NCBI GenBank assembly: GCA_048941605.1
Contig: JBHLNL010000033.1
Span: forward strand, 1 to 25,880
Direction of reading: 5' to 3'
DNA: 25,880 nt
DNA from: Loki-b32 sp048941605
GTDB lineage: Archaea; Asgardarchaeota; Lokiarchaeia; Sigyniarchaeales; SOKP01
Shown piece after piece: positions 7,854 to 15,581 of the stretch. The translations under genes were made by a program, and so were the position numbers. Within the stretch, counting starts at the first letter, position 1. Each line of letters begins with the position of its first letter. The notes under the pieces are model-generated. The model was not told the origin of the DNA. It saw only the letters and a program-made list of their open reading frames with translations, and searched no databases.

Positions 7854-9587
7854 TTATTTGAGAATTTTAATCCCTCTAAGTTCTAATTTTTGTAGAAAAT
7901 CTAAATATCCTTTAAGATTATTTTTTTCGATGTTTAAATATTGAAGAGATGGTAATGATTCTAATGATTCTGGTAAATCAGTTAGGTAATTTGATCTTAA
8001 AAATAAATATTTTAACTTTTTGAGTCGACCAATTGATACAGGAAGACTTGATAATTTATTGTTCCCTAAATATAAATATTTTAATGATTGTAATGATCCA
8101 ATTGATTCAGGTATTTCTTCTAACTCATTATAATATAAATACAGGTGTTTAAGTGAAGTAAGAGAACCAATAGTCTCTGGAACGGCAATTAGATGATTTT
8201 TTCCTAAATCTAATACTTCTAGAGTTGTTAGAAAACCTAAAGATTTTGGAATTGAAATTAGTTTATTAAATCCTATAATAAGCGTTTTAATTAAAGGAAG
8301 AGCCCCTATTGAGGGAGGGATATTTTCAACTTTGTTTGTAGAAATATCTAATTCTAAAAGTGATGAAAGTGAACCTATGGATTCAGGAATTTTATCCAAT
8401 TGATTTTTGCTTAGATCTAATATTTCTAGAGATTTAAGTGAACCAATTGATTGTGGTAAATAGTTTATTTGATTATCATATAGGTTTAACTCGCAAAGTG
8501 ATTTTAAATGTCCTATTGATTCTGGTAAATCAATTATTTTATTAATATTAAGTCTTAAATTTTGAAGATTATCAAGTTTACCAATGGATTCTGGAATATG
8601 TGTTAAGTTATTACGTCCACATCTTAACGTATTTAGGTTTAAAAGTTTTCCTATAGAATCTGGTATCTTTCTTAAATTATTATCTGAAATTTCAAATCTT
8701 AATAATGATATAAGATTCCCTATAGTGTCAGGAATCTCTATTAGATTATTGGATGACAAATTTAGATTTTCAAGCAAAGAAAGCGAACCTATACTTTCGG
8801 GAAGCGATTCCAACTTATTTGAAGTTAAACCAAAATAAATTAAATTTCTGAGTTGCCCCACAGATTCTGGTAATTCAGTCAGATTATTATTTTGTAAAAA
8901 AAGAGATGTTAATGAAGATAAATTACCAAACTCTTCAGGTAGTACAGTTAACTTATTATTCCTTAAATTAACTCTTTTTAAAGATGTTAGTTGACAGATA
9001 GAATCAGGAAGAATAGTTAATTTATTGTTTCCTAAAAAAAGAATTTCCAATGATTTCAAGTTACCAATTGAATTGGGTAACCTTTCAATTTTATTACCAC
9101 TTAAATCTAAAGTTTTTAAATTTTGTATTTCCCCTATAGAATTTGGAACATTTATTAATTTATTTTCACTCAAATCTAAGGTCTCCAATGATATCAGGGA
9201 TCCAATTGTGTCTGGTAAGGAATTCAACTGATTTGATTCCAAGTGTAGTTCTTTAAGGGAATAAAGTAAATTTATTGATTTAGGTAATTCTTTTAACTGA
9301 TTTTCACTTAAATCTAAAATTTCTAATTTAGGAAGAGAAAATAATTCTTCTGTAATGGTATTTAAATCATTACCTCTAATGAAAATCTTCTTTAAGGATG
9401 AAAACAACTGGATTTCTTTAGGTATTGTAACCAAACCGCAAGAAAATAGACTTAATCCTGTAATTTGACCATTTTCTAAATAATATCCGAGAGAATATCG
9501 CTCTAATTGAGGAATTTCTGATAATGATTCACCTATATGCTTTTCTAATGCCTCTAATGCTTCGATTTCTTCCTTTGAAATTGTCAT
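7854..9587 (-). CDS. Large leucine-rich-repeat protein (SHOC2/PIRL-like), 21 uninterrupted 23-residue repeats
   Basis: This 577-residue protein is almost entirely LRR. After a 59-residue N-cap (an acidic helix, then YYLENGQITGLSL, which is itself a partial repeat), residues 60-542 divide into exactly 21 repeats of 23 residues with no insertion or deletion. A final degenerate repeat makes up residues 543-577. The unit is G-x-L-x-x-L-x-x-L-x-L-x-x-N-x-L-x-x-(L/I)-P-(E/D)-S-I, the type seen in SHOC2, plant PIRLs and many Asgard LRR proteins, so a regular curved solenoid for protein binding is expected. No signal peptide or membrane span is visible, so it is probably cytoplasmic. In eukaryotes relatives scaffold Ras-family GTPase signalling; Asgard genomes are GTPase-rich, but no GTPase gene lies in this window and the partner is unknown. 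Confidence 0.92.
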   Translation of the reverse strand: MTISKEEIEALEALEKHIGESLSEIPQLERYSLGYYLENGQITGLSLFSCGLVTIPKEIQLFSSLKKIFIRGNDLNTITEELFSLPKLEILDLSENQLKELPKSINLLYSLKELHLESNQLNSLPDTIGSLISLETLDLSENKLINVPNSIGEIQNLKTLDLSGNKIERLPNSIGNLKSLEILFLGNNKLTILPDSICQLTSLKRVNLRNNKLTVLPEEFGNLSSLTSLFLQNNNLTELPESVGQLRNLIYFGLTSNKLESLPESIGSLSLLENLNLSSNNLIEIPDTIGNLISLLRFEISDNNLRKIPDSIGKLLNLNTLRCGRNNLTHIPESIGKLDNLQNLRLNINKIIDLPESIGHLKSLCELNLYDNQINYLPQSIGSLKSLEILDLSKNQLDKIPESIGSLSSLLELDISTNKVENIPPSIGALPLIKTLIIGFNKLISIPKSLGFLTTLEVLDLGKNHLIAVPETIGSLTSLKHLYLYYNELEEIPESIGSLQSLKYLYLGNNKLSSLPVSIGRLKKLKYLFLRSNYLTDLPESLESLPSLQYLNIEKNNLKGYLDFLQKLELRGIKILK

Positions 9588-9771
9588 TTTTTTCTGATTT
9601 TTCTTAATGATGTTTTAGAAATATTATCACTAATCGTTTAAAAATTAATATAATTTGACAATATTTATGTTTATTATTCTAGAAATTGGAATAGGTTAAG
9701 AATATATTTAAAAGATGAAACCAAAAAAAAATAGAAAATTTAAATTTGAAACAAAGAAAATGGATATTATA
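9588..9771 (-). promoter_or_regulatory. Intergenic region upstream of the LRR gene
   Basis: This 184-bp gap, the largest in the window, separates the LRR start from the stop of the alcohol dehydrogenase gene, both on the minus strand. A TATA-like TTTAAATATA lies near 9712-9703, which would give a long leader of about 90 bases. No clear ribosome binding site precedes the LRR ATG. No RNA gene is recognised. I cannot tell whether the LRR gene has its own promoter. Confidence 0.3.
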
Positions 9772-10971
9772 TTAAAAATCGATATCCTTACCTTCATAAG
9801 CATAAATAAATAATTTTTCAAATTCTGCCTTATTTGGGATTCTTGGTACTAAAACACTAGTAGCTTCTTGAAAGCATAATGAAATCAGGGTTTTAAAATT
9901 TTCCTCAAAATCTTTTTTAGATACACCTGTTTCTTTAAGGCTTGAAGGAAAATTAACTTTTTTTTGAAGTTCTTTAATTTTATCTACCACTTTATAAGCT
10001 GCATTTTTATCATCTTCTGCCCAATTAGCCCACCCTAATTGTTTTGCCAGTTTACTATAAATTTTAATACTTTCAGAGGTCTCCCCAGGTTCGTTTAGAA
10101 CATATTGTACAGCATAAGGGAGAGAAATTCCGCATGCTTCGCCGTGAGGTACATGAAAGAGAGAGCCAAAAGTATGACCTAAAGTGTGTGCAAGCATCAC
10201 TTGAGCATTTCCAAAAGCTAAACCGGAGATACTCGCTGCTTGATGCATTAAATCCCTAGCTTCCTTATTTCTTCCATCTTTACAAACAATCGGTAAATAT
10301 TTAAAAATAAGTTCTATAGCCTTTAAAGCTAAAGCGTTACTAAATTCATTTCCCCAAACAGAAACTAAACATTCTACTGAATGGGCTAATGCATCAAATG
10401 CACTGGAAACTGTTAATTTAGGAGGCATATTTTCAGTGAATATAGGGTCAACGATGGCATAGGTAGGGACTAAACCTTTATTCATACAAAAAACTTTTCT
10501 CCAAACATTATTCTCATATCTAGATATAACTCCAACATTTGTTGTTTCTGCTCCTGTTCCAGAATTAGTGGTAATAGCAATATATTTTGCTTTCTTACCT
10601 ATTTCATATATTTCAGTACTATTCACTTGAATATTGTCAATATTATATTCTGGAAATTCATATAAACACCAAATTACTTTAGCGGTATCTATAACAGATC
10701 CTCCTCCTAATGCAATTATCAAATCAGGAGCATATTTTATACACTCTTCTTTGCCTTTCATTACATCTTCTTCATGAGGATCAGGAACTACTTCTTTAAA
10801 TATCGTATATGTTTTTTGATATTTGTCTAGCTTTTCAGTTAAAATTCTTAAAAGTCCTGCATCTTCAATACCTTTATCAGTAATAATAAAGCATTTATTT
10901 CCACTTATATCCTCTAGAAAGTTTAAAGCATCTTCACCAAATATTATATTAGGACTATAAAAAAACCACAT
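9772..10971 (-). CDS. Iron-containing alcohol dehydrogenase
   Basis: This 399-residue group III (PF00465) dehydrogenase interconverts alcohols and aldehydes with NAD(P)H. The nucleotide site GGGSVID is at 89-95 and NSGTGAETT at 136-144. The metal ligands Asp193 and His197 (FDALAHSVE), His262 (in AHTLGH) and His276 (in HVPHGEA) are all present, so it should bind iron or a similar divalent metal. A strong AGGTGA ribosome binding site stands 9 bases before the ATG and fixes the start. The family covers butanol, 1,3-propanediol and lactaldehyde activities, and substrate cannot be assigned. It might share aldehyde intermediates with the AOR encoded near the right end of the window, which is inference only. 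Confidence 0.93.
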   Translation of the reverse strand: MWFFYSPNIIFGEDALNFLEDISGNKCFIITDKGIEDAGLLRILTEKLDKYQKTYTIFKEVVPDPHEEDVMKGKEECIKYAPDLIIALGGGSVIDTAKVIWCLYEFPEYNIDNIQVNSTEIYEIGKKAKYIAITTNSGTGAETTNVGVISRYENNVWRKVFCMNKGLVPTYAIVDPIFTENMPPKLTVSSAFDALAHSVECLVSVWGNEFSNALALKAIELIFKYLPIVCKDGRNKEARDLMHQAASISGLAFGNAQVMLAHTLGHTFGSLFHVPHGEACGISLPYAVQYVLNEPGETSESIKIYSKLAKQLGWANWAEDDKNAAYKVVDKIKELQKKVNFPSSLKETGVSKKDFEENFKTLISLCFQEATSVLVPRIPNKAEFEKLFIYAYEGKDIDF

Positions 10972-11143
10972 TTATGTTTTTCACCTATAATTTTTCCTTT
11001 TAGAATTATTGATTTTAATATAATTTGATAATAATGCTTAGTTTTTATTAAATTTAATATGCAAATAAAAACTAAATTACGAATTTTATAATACACAAGT
11101 TTCATTTTAAAATATTAAGGAAATTAGGAAGGATGATTGAAAT
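10972..11143. promoter_or_regulatory. Divergent promoter region with a perfect 12-bp inverted repeat
   Basis: This 172-bp gap separates the leftward alcohol dehydrogenase gene from the rightward SCP2-like gene, so both promoters should lie here. The AGGTGA at 10986-10981 is the dehydrogenase ribosome binding site. Near the middle, 11038-11049 and 11064-11075 form a perfect 12-bp inverted repeat with a 14-base spacer, a candidate operator or hairpin. A GGAAGG lies about 11 bases before the SCP2-like ATG. TATA-like A/T runs occur on both sides but are not unique. Confidence 0.45.
11038..11075. repeat. Inverted repeat, 12-bp arms
   Basis: The left arm TTAGTTTTTATT at 11038-11049 is the exact reverse complement of AATAAAAACTAA at 11064-11075. 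The 14-base spacer is A/T-rich. It lies between divergent genes, so it may be a regulator binding site acting on both. Confidence 0.6.
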
Positions 11144-11551
11144 ATGAAAGAATCAGAACAAGATAATTTATTCATTACATTTCAACAAACTATTGAAAGC
11201 ATAATAAAAGAAAAAAGAAAGAATCCCAAGAATGAAAAATTACTAAACAATTTTAATGCTAGAATAATCATTGGTTTACAAATTGAAGAAGACTACTATT
11301 TCTGGGTAAATTTAATTGCTAATGAGGGAATCTATTCTCTTGGAAAAGAAAAACTAGAAGAATATGATTTAGAACTAAGAGCGGCCCCTGAAGATTTAAT
11401 TTTTTTTGTTAATGGTGAGAATTCAGTTTTAAATATGTTATTTAAAAAGAATAGGTTTAATTATAAGAAATTAAGATTCTCAAAAGGATCAACTGGAAAA
11501 CGTAATTTAGGAACTTTATTAAAGCTTTCGAAGATTCTAGTTTTGGATTGA
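11144..11551 (+). CDS. Small SCP2-like protein, function unknown
   Basis: This 135-residue soluble protein has a charged N-terminal helix (residues 1-35) and then an alternating strand pattern. It reads NARIIIGLQI, YYFWVNLIANEGIYSLG, a YDLELRAAPEDLIFFVNGE segment, and a C-terminal LRFSKGSTGKRNLGTLLKLSKI. The order strand, 'a-x-x-x-d-l-x-x-x-x-x-g', then 'k-G-x-x-x-x-l-x-k-l' resembles the sterol carrier protein 2 (SCP2) fold, which binds lipids in a hydrophobic tunnel. The match is weak and by pattern only. It stands alone between a divergent alcohol dehydrogenase gene and a convergent phosphoesterase gene with 19 bp between stop codons. If it is SCP2-like, it would be the second such protein in the window. 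Confidence 0.5.
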   Translation: MKESEQDNLFITFQQTIESIIKEKRKNPKNEKLLNNFNARIIIGLQIEEDYYFWVNLIANEGIYSLGKEKLEEYDLELRAAPEDLIFFVNGENSVLNMLFKKNRFNYKKLRFSKGSTGKRNLGTLLKLSKILVLD

Positions 11552-11570
11552 AATACCTTTTGAGAAGAAA

Positions 11571-12200
11571 TTAATACTTTTTATAAATCTGGTTACTTTT
11601 ATAGGCAAAATAGAAATCTAAAACACTTAATTCTCTCAATTTTTTATCTAATTGGAAGAGTTTTATATTAATATCCTTAACTCTAATATCAATATTTATT
11701 TCAATAAAAGAAGGAATATTACTTGCTACAAATGACCATGCTCCGGTAACACTACCGGGATTTATTAATAGAATCCCTTCTTTTGTTAAAAAAATTTCTT
11801 CTTTATGGGTGTGCCCTGAAATTATTATATTATAACCTTTTTCTTGAGCAAGAATTTTTAATTGATCGTGGTCTCCTCTAGGTCTGATTTGTGCTCCATG
11901 TGTTAATCCTAATGTAATTTTGTTTTTATCTTCAAAAAAAAGATCTAATTTTTGATAAGTAGGGGAATCTCGATTACCATAATAATAATCCATATTTCCA
12001 ATTACTTTAAATAGAGTAATTTTTGTTTTTTGTTTCAATAACTCAAGCAATTTGGGGAAATCGATTAAATCTCCTGTAAAAAAAGTATAATCAAAAAGTT
12101 CTGATTCTATTAATTCATTAATTTTATCATAAATTTGTATAGGAATATCCTTTGCACGAATAGGTATATGTGAATCTCCAATACATAAAATTTTATACAT
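11571..12200 (-). CDS. Vps29/YfcE-like metallophosphoesterase
   Basis: This 209-residue calcineurin-like phosphoesterase has all metal motifs: GDSH with Asp9 and His11, GD with Asp44, GNMD with Asn69 and Asp71, THG with His101, and GHTH with His130 and His132. A YfcE/MJ0936-type di-metal site is therefore intact. Unusually, it also follows the retromer subunit Vps29 outside the motifs: GDSHIPIR at the start, GLTHGAQIRPRGD, ISGHTHKEEIF, INPGSVTGAW, and a NIPSFIEINI strand followed by a VKDINIKLFQL strand. Vps29 has the same order but a modified metal site. It is about 25 residues longer than Vps29, with a basic C-terminal tail. AGGAG 5 bases before the ATG overlaps the stop of the upstream acyl-CoA synthetase gene, so the two are translated together. 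Whether it is an enzyme or a scaffold is open. Confidence 0.88.
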   Translation of the reverse strand: MYKILCIGDSHIPIRAKDIPIQIYDKINELIESELFDYTFFTGDLIDFPKLLELLKQKTKITLFKVIGNMDYYYGNRDSPTYQKLDLFFEDKNKITLGLTHGAQIRPRGDHDQLKILAQEKGYNIIISGHTHKEEIFLTKEGILLINPGSVTGAWSFVASNIPSFIEINIDIRVKDINIKLFQLDKKLRELSVLDFYFAYKSNQIYKKY

Positions 12201-12208
12201 AAAATCTC

Positions 12209-13690
12209 CTAAACATAAGATTTACTCTTATTTTTTGAATCCTGGACTAATATCCAAAAGTTTTTAATCATATCTTCTAAACTAGGAAAAGTTGGGATAT
12301 TATGTTCCCCCATCAACCGAGACACTAGTTCAACTTCTTCAATTTCACCAATTAACCAGAAAAAAGCTGGTTTAGTACCACTGTTGAGGATTTCAGCAAG
12401 TTGTTTGTAATTAGTTGAATACCAGCGTTTTGAACAGAACATCATTTGAAGAATACCCTCTATTTTATCATCTTCTAATAAAATTTCATAAACTGTATTC
12501 ATAATATCTCCAGGATTTATATTATTCATCATTGCCTTTTCCATTGCAGGCCAAAAATCTATAAGTGCAAATCTATTTGGGGGCATCCATTCTGGAAATA
12601 TTTCTACTAGTCTTTTATATGCCTGTTCACCAAAATTCGGAAAATTTAAACCATATTCTGCGGTAATGTCAGCGACTATTGTACCAGCACCGCCAGATCC
12701 TGTAATTAAGGACACATTTCCTAGTTTTGGTAATTTTTTATTTTCATTATACATCATTGAAAAAGTTCGGGCAAATTGAAATAGTTCATGAAAATTTCTT
12801 GCTTTAATTACACCAGATTGTTTAATGATCGCATTAATTAATTGTGAATTCTCAGCTAACGCTCCTGTGTGACTCGAGGTCGCTTTTTGACCTTGGAGTG
12901 TTATACCTCCTTTCACTAGAATTATAGTTTTGTCTGTTTTATCTTTTGTTCTCCTGCACAATTGTATAAACTTTCTTGGATCTTTAAATGATTCAAGATA
13001 CACTGCTATAACATTTACAGTTGGATCCTCTATAAAATATTCCAAAAAATCATTTTCACTTAAATCCATCTTATTTCCAATTGAGCATGAATATCTGATG
13101 GCTAAATCGGGATACTTTTCCATGAGGTACATCAAATACCCACCATTTAACATTCCCGACTGGCTAAGAATAGCAATATTTCCTCTTTTATATTTATAAA
13201 AAACAGCAAAACTAGTAAAAAATCCCCCTTTTTCATTATCTTTTGCATCACTATCTCCCTCAATCCGAGTAAGACCCATGCAATTTGGTCCCATAATTCG
13301 GATCTTCGAAAAATTATCAGTAATTCTAAGAATCTGTTCTTTTAGTTCAAGACCTTTCTCACCTACTTCTTCAAATCCAGATGCCTCAATAATTGCACCT
13401 TTAATACCTTTTTGAATGCACTCCTCTAGTATCTTAGGTATTATACGATTTGGAACATAAAATATAGCAAGATCAATATCTTCTTCAATATCTAAAACTG
13501 ATTTTTTAAACTCTAATCCAAAAAGATTTCCATTTGAATTTGGGTTAATAGGAAAAATTTTGCCTTTAAAGTTGTTGGTTACTAGATTATCCATTATACG
13601 ATGTCCACCTTTAGTTGGATTCTTTGAAGCTCCAATTACAGCGACACTTTTTGGATTTAAAAATAGGTTAACAATATTATTATTAGACAA
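12209..13690 (-). CDS. ADP-forming acyl-CoA synthetase, alpha-type subunit
   Basis: This 493-residue protein matches the alpha part of NDP-forming acetyl/acyl-CoA synthetases, which convert acyl-CoA, ADP and phosphate to acid, CoA and ATP. The CoA-binding Rossmann domain begins KSVAVIGASKNPTKGG (residues 14-29), with FPINPN at 46-51 and the IMGPNCMGL motif at 132-140. The succinyl-CoA-ligase-like domain follows, with LSQSGML near 175-181 and the phospho-histidine site ATSSHTGALA, with His274. The ATP-grasp beta part is not fused and no beta gene is next to it, so the partner must be elsewhere, or this is a stand-alone relative. The start is TTG; the next in-frame ATG (residue 33) would delete half the Rossmann motif. 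It lies 34 bp after tyrosyl-tRNA synthetase 1 and 8 bp before the phosphoesterase, probably one transcript. Confidence 0.85.
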   Translation of the reverse strand: MSNNNIVNLFLNPKSVAVIGASKNPTKGGHRIMDNLVTNNFKGKIFPINPNSNGNLFGLEFKKSVLDIEEDIDLAIFYVPNRIIPKILEECIQKGIKGAIIEASGFEEVGEKGLELKEQILRITDNFSKIRIMGPNCMGLTRIEGDSDAKDNEKGGFFTSFAVFYKYKRGNIAILSQSGMLNGGYLMYLMEKYPDLAIRYSCSIGNKMDLSENDFLEYFIEDPTVNVIAVYLESFKDPRKFIQLCRRTKDKTDKTIILVKGGITLQGQKATSSHTGALAENSQLINAIIKQSGVIKARNFHELFQFARTFSMMYNENKKLPKLGNVSLITGSGGAGTIVADITAEYGLNFPNFGEQAYKRLVEIFPEWMPPNRFALIDFWPAMEKAMMNNINPGDIMNTVYEILLEDDKIEGILQMMFCSKRWYSTNYKQLAEILNSGTKPAFFWLIGEIEEVELVSRLMGEHNIPTFPSLEDMIKNFWILVQDSKNKSKSYV

Positions 13691-13724
13691 TATATTTAAG
13701 CTTCTCTTTTATTTTTTAGTTTAT

Positions 13725-14828
13725 TTATATATTCTTATATTTGTTATACTCTTTTTGAACAAATTGATATAACTTTTTAGCATTTTCATCTTCTTCAAAA
13801 TGTTTTATAACGGGAGCTAAAAATTTATTTAGATATTTAATAACTGCAGGTTTTAAATCAGGTGGATTCAATTTTCCATCAATGTAGTCCTTTTCTAAAT
13901 CCTTATAAGAGCTATATTTAATTGTGCCACCATATTTTTCTGGACGTTCAATTTCAACACTATCTACAAGTTCAAATATGATATATTTGCAATACTCTAA
14001 AACAGGATTTTCTTTAGTCTGTTTAGGAGGACAATATGCTTTATTTATCTTACGTTTTACATCATTAGGTGAGTCTAACATAAATATTGATGAATCAGGG
14101 TCAGATTTAGACATTTTAATTTGAATTGTCCTATCAATACTATCTAAATCTGTAGGTGGGGGATTATTTAAGCCCATTAACATATGATGATGGATTGCAA
14201 TTGGTTTTGGTTTTTTCAATTTTTTTGCAATTTCTCTTGCTAAGACATTTACTTTTCTTTGATCCATACCAAGTTGGCAAATATCCGCAGGAAGATAAAA
14301 AATGTCAGCACACTGCATCAATGGATATAAAATTTGTGAAGCATATAGTTTATCTGATTCACTTCGGCCCATTATTTGAGTGCATCGTTTAACTCTTTTT
14401 AAAGTTGTGTCTATTCCAATCTTTAATACTAATTCCCAATAATCGGAGTTTTTTACAATATCTGACGCATAAATAAACTCAACTTTACTTAAATCCATCC
14501 CCGAAACTTTCCACAATTCAATGAAAAAATCTCCCACTTTTTTAATTATTTTAAGATTTCCACCAAATTTTTTGTTAGCTGCTGCATGCCAATCTGCGAC
14601 TAGAAATTTAAATCGTATTCCCGCTCTTGTTATTTTATTTACATTAATAGCTCTTAGAAGACCTTGAGCAATATGAATATTACCAGAAGGTTCAAATCCA
14701 TCATAAGCGTATATTTCTTTATTATGATCAACCTTCCATTGAATCATTTCTCGTAATTCATCTATGTTAATAATTTCTTCTCCAACTTCTTTTAATAAAG
14801 CAAGCTTTTCATCTAAAGTTAAAGACAT
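13725..14828 (-). CDS. tyrS: Tyrosyl-tRNA synthetase 1, plant/protist-cytosolic-like
   Basis: This class I synthetase charges tRNA-Tyr. Residue numbers count from a GTG at 14840 (371 residues); I prefer the ATG at 14828 (367 residues), which has GTGA 8 bases upstream. The HIGH-like motif is SGNIHIAQG (52-60) and KMSKS is at 242-246. Tyrosine-pocket residues by the Methanocaldococcus scheme are present: Tyr46, Tyr172, Gln176, Asp179 and Gln194. Stretches such as FEPSGNIHIAQG, QIMGRSESD and QLGMDQRKVNVLARE are those I recall from plant cytosolic TyrRS rather than from the usual archaeal enzyme. No C-terminal EMAP-II-like or S4 domain is present. A second TyrRS gene lies about 0.75 kb upstream. 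The acyl-CoA synthetase gene follows 34 bp downstream. Confidence 0.92.
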   Translation of the reverse strand: MSLTLDEKLALLKEVGEEIINIDELREMIQWKVDHNKEIYAYDGFEPSGNIHIAQGLLRAINVNKITRAGIRFKFLVADWHAAANKKFGGNLKIIKKVGDFFIELWKVSGMDLSKVEFIYASDIVKNSDYWELVLKIGIDTTLKRVKRCTQIMGRSESDKLYASQILYPLMQCADIFYLPADICQLGMDQRKVNVLAREIAKKLKKPKPIAIHHHMLMGLNNPPPTDLDSIDRTIQIKMSKSDPDSSIFMLDSPNDVKRKINKAYCPPKQTKENPVLEYCKYIIFELVDSVEIERPEKYGGTIKYSSYKDLEKDYIDGKLNPPDLKPAVIKYLNKFLAPVIKHFEEDENAKKLYQFVQKEYNKYKNI

Positions 14829-14961
14829 ACCATCATTCACTAAACATGTAATGATTTAGTAAATTAATTGATTGATATAACCTTTTGGATTTTAGAAATA
14901 CATTATTAATCTATGAGAATATTAGGAAATAAAAAGATTGTTTTTAGTTTGCGAGTTTAAT

Positions 14962-15513
14962 TTATTCTGTTTTACTTATTTTGAGTCTAAATAAAAATCC
15001 TGGAATCCATAAAGCAATTCCTAATGTTGCTCCCAATAAAAAAGTAATTGGATCATTCCACAGATAAATTTTATAGATCAATGTTAAAACTAGAATGGCT
15101 ATTCCAATCAGAATTCTTAAGGGATAATTGAGTCTATTATTTACTACTTCATGTAGCAAATAAAAAGATAATATAATTGCATGACCACTAAATGGAATAC
15201 TTATAAAATATCGAATAAAAGAAATTATACCTATAATGATGCTTTCAATTAACAGTAAAATATAGTTAGATTTCTTTTTTTGCTCATTCCAAGACCAAAT
15301 TACCTCACCTATTAGAATCCCATATGGAAAAAAAACCGGAATCATGTATATTGGAGGAGTATAAATGCTTAATGTTTCAGTTGCAGTAGTAACTAACGGA
15401 TAACCTCTAATAAAGAAATATAATGCTGATAAAATAACTAATATCAATCCAGTACAATAAATAATAAGTGGTTTTTTTACTGAAGGTTTTAACTTAGATA
15501 GCACAACCTTCAT
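14962..15513 (-). CDS. Polytopic membrane protein with a degenerate PAP2-like pattern
   Basis: This 183-residue protein has about six hydrophobic spans: roughly 15-35, 53-73, 83-103, 107-122, 131-150 and 154-175. The order Arg101, then SGHA at 109-112, then K-x-Y-x-x-x-D-x-x-x-x-x-x-G-x-x-x-G at 148-165 recalls PAP2 lipid phosphatases. In those the PSGH motif is followed by SRxxxxxHxxxD. The catalytic histidine of the last motif is missing, so it is either a degenerate PAP2 fold or a chance likeness. Basic residues at the N-terminus suggest the first span is inserted with its N-terminus in the cytoplasm. It lies between the two TyrRS genes on the same strand, and no functional link is evident. 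I do not recognise a named family. Confidence 0.6.
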   Translation of the reverse strand: MKVVLSKLKPSVKKPLIIYCTGLILVILSALYFFIRGYPLVTTATETLSIYTPPIYMIPVFFPYGILIGEVIWSWNEQKKKSNYILLLIESIIIGIISFIRYFISIPFSGHAIILSFYLLHEVVNNRLNYPLRILIGIAILVLTLIYKIYLWNDPITFLLGATLGIALWIPGFLFRLKISKTE

Positions 15514-15581
15514 AATGAAAAATTATTTAAAAATAGTTGAAAATATATTTTAGAAAAATTAATTTCACTATTCGGATATTA

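Noticed and set aside
8584..9231. Plus-strand open frames and a 69-bp periodic DNA pattern that could suggest a repeat array or CRISPR
   Set aside because: The period equals the 23-residue LRR unit on the minus strand, units are diverged, and there is no constant repeat with unique spacers.
9715..9820. Small lysine-rich plus-strand ORF starting MKPKKNRKFKF
   Set aside because: It arises from an A-rich run, overlaps the end of the alcohol dehydrogenase gene on the other strand and has no convincing ribosome binding site.
11571..12200. GNMD in place of the common GNHD motif as a sign of a dead phosphoesterase
   Set aside because: The YfcE/MJ0936 branch normally has a non-histidine residue at this position (GNND, GNCD) and is active, so the Met is not evidence of inactivity.
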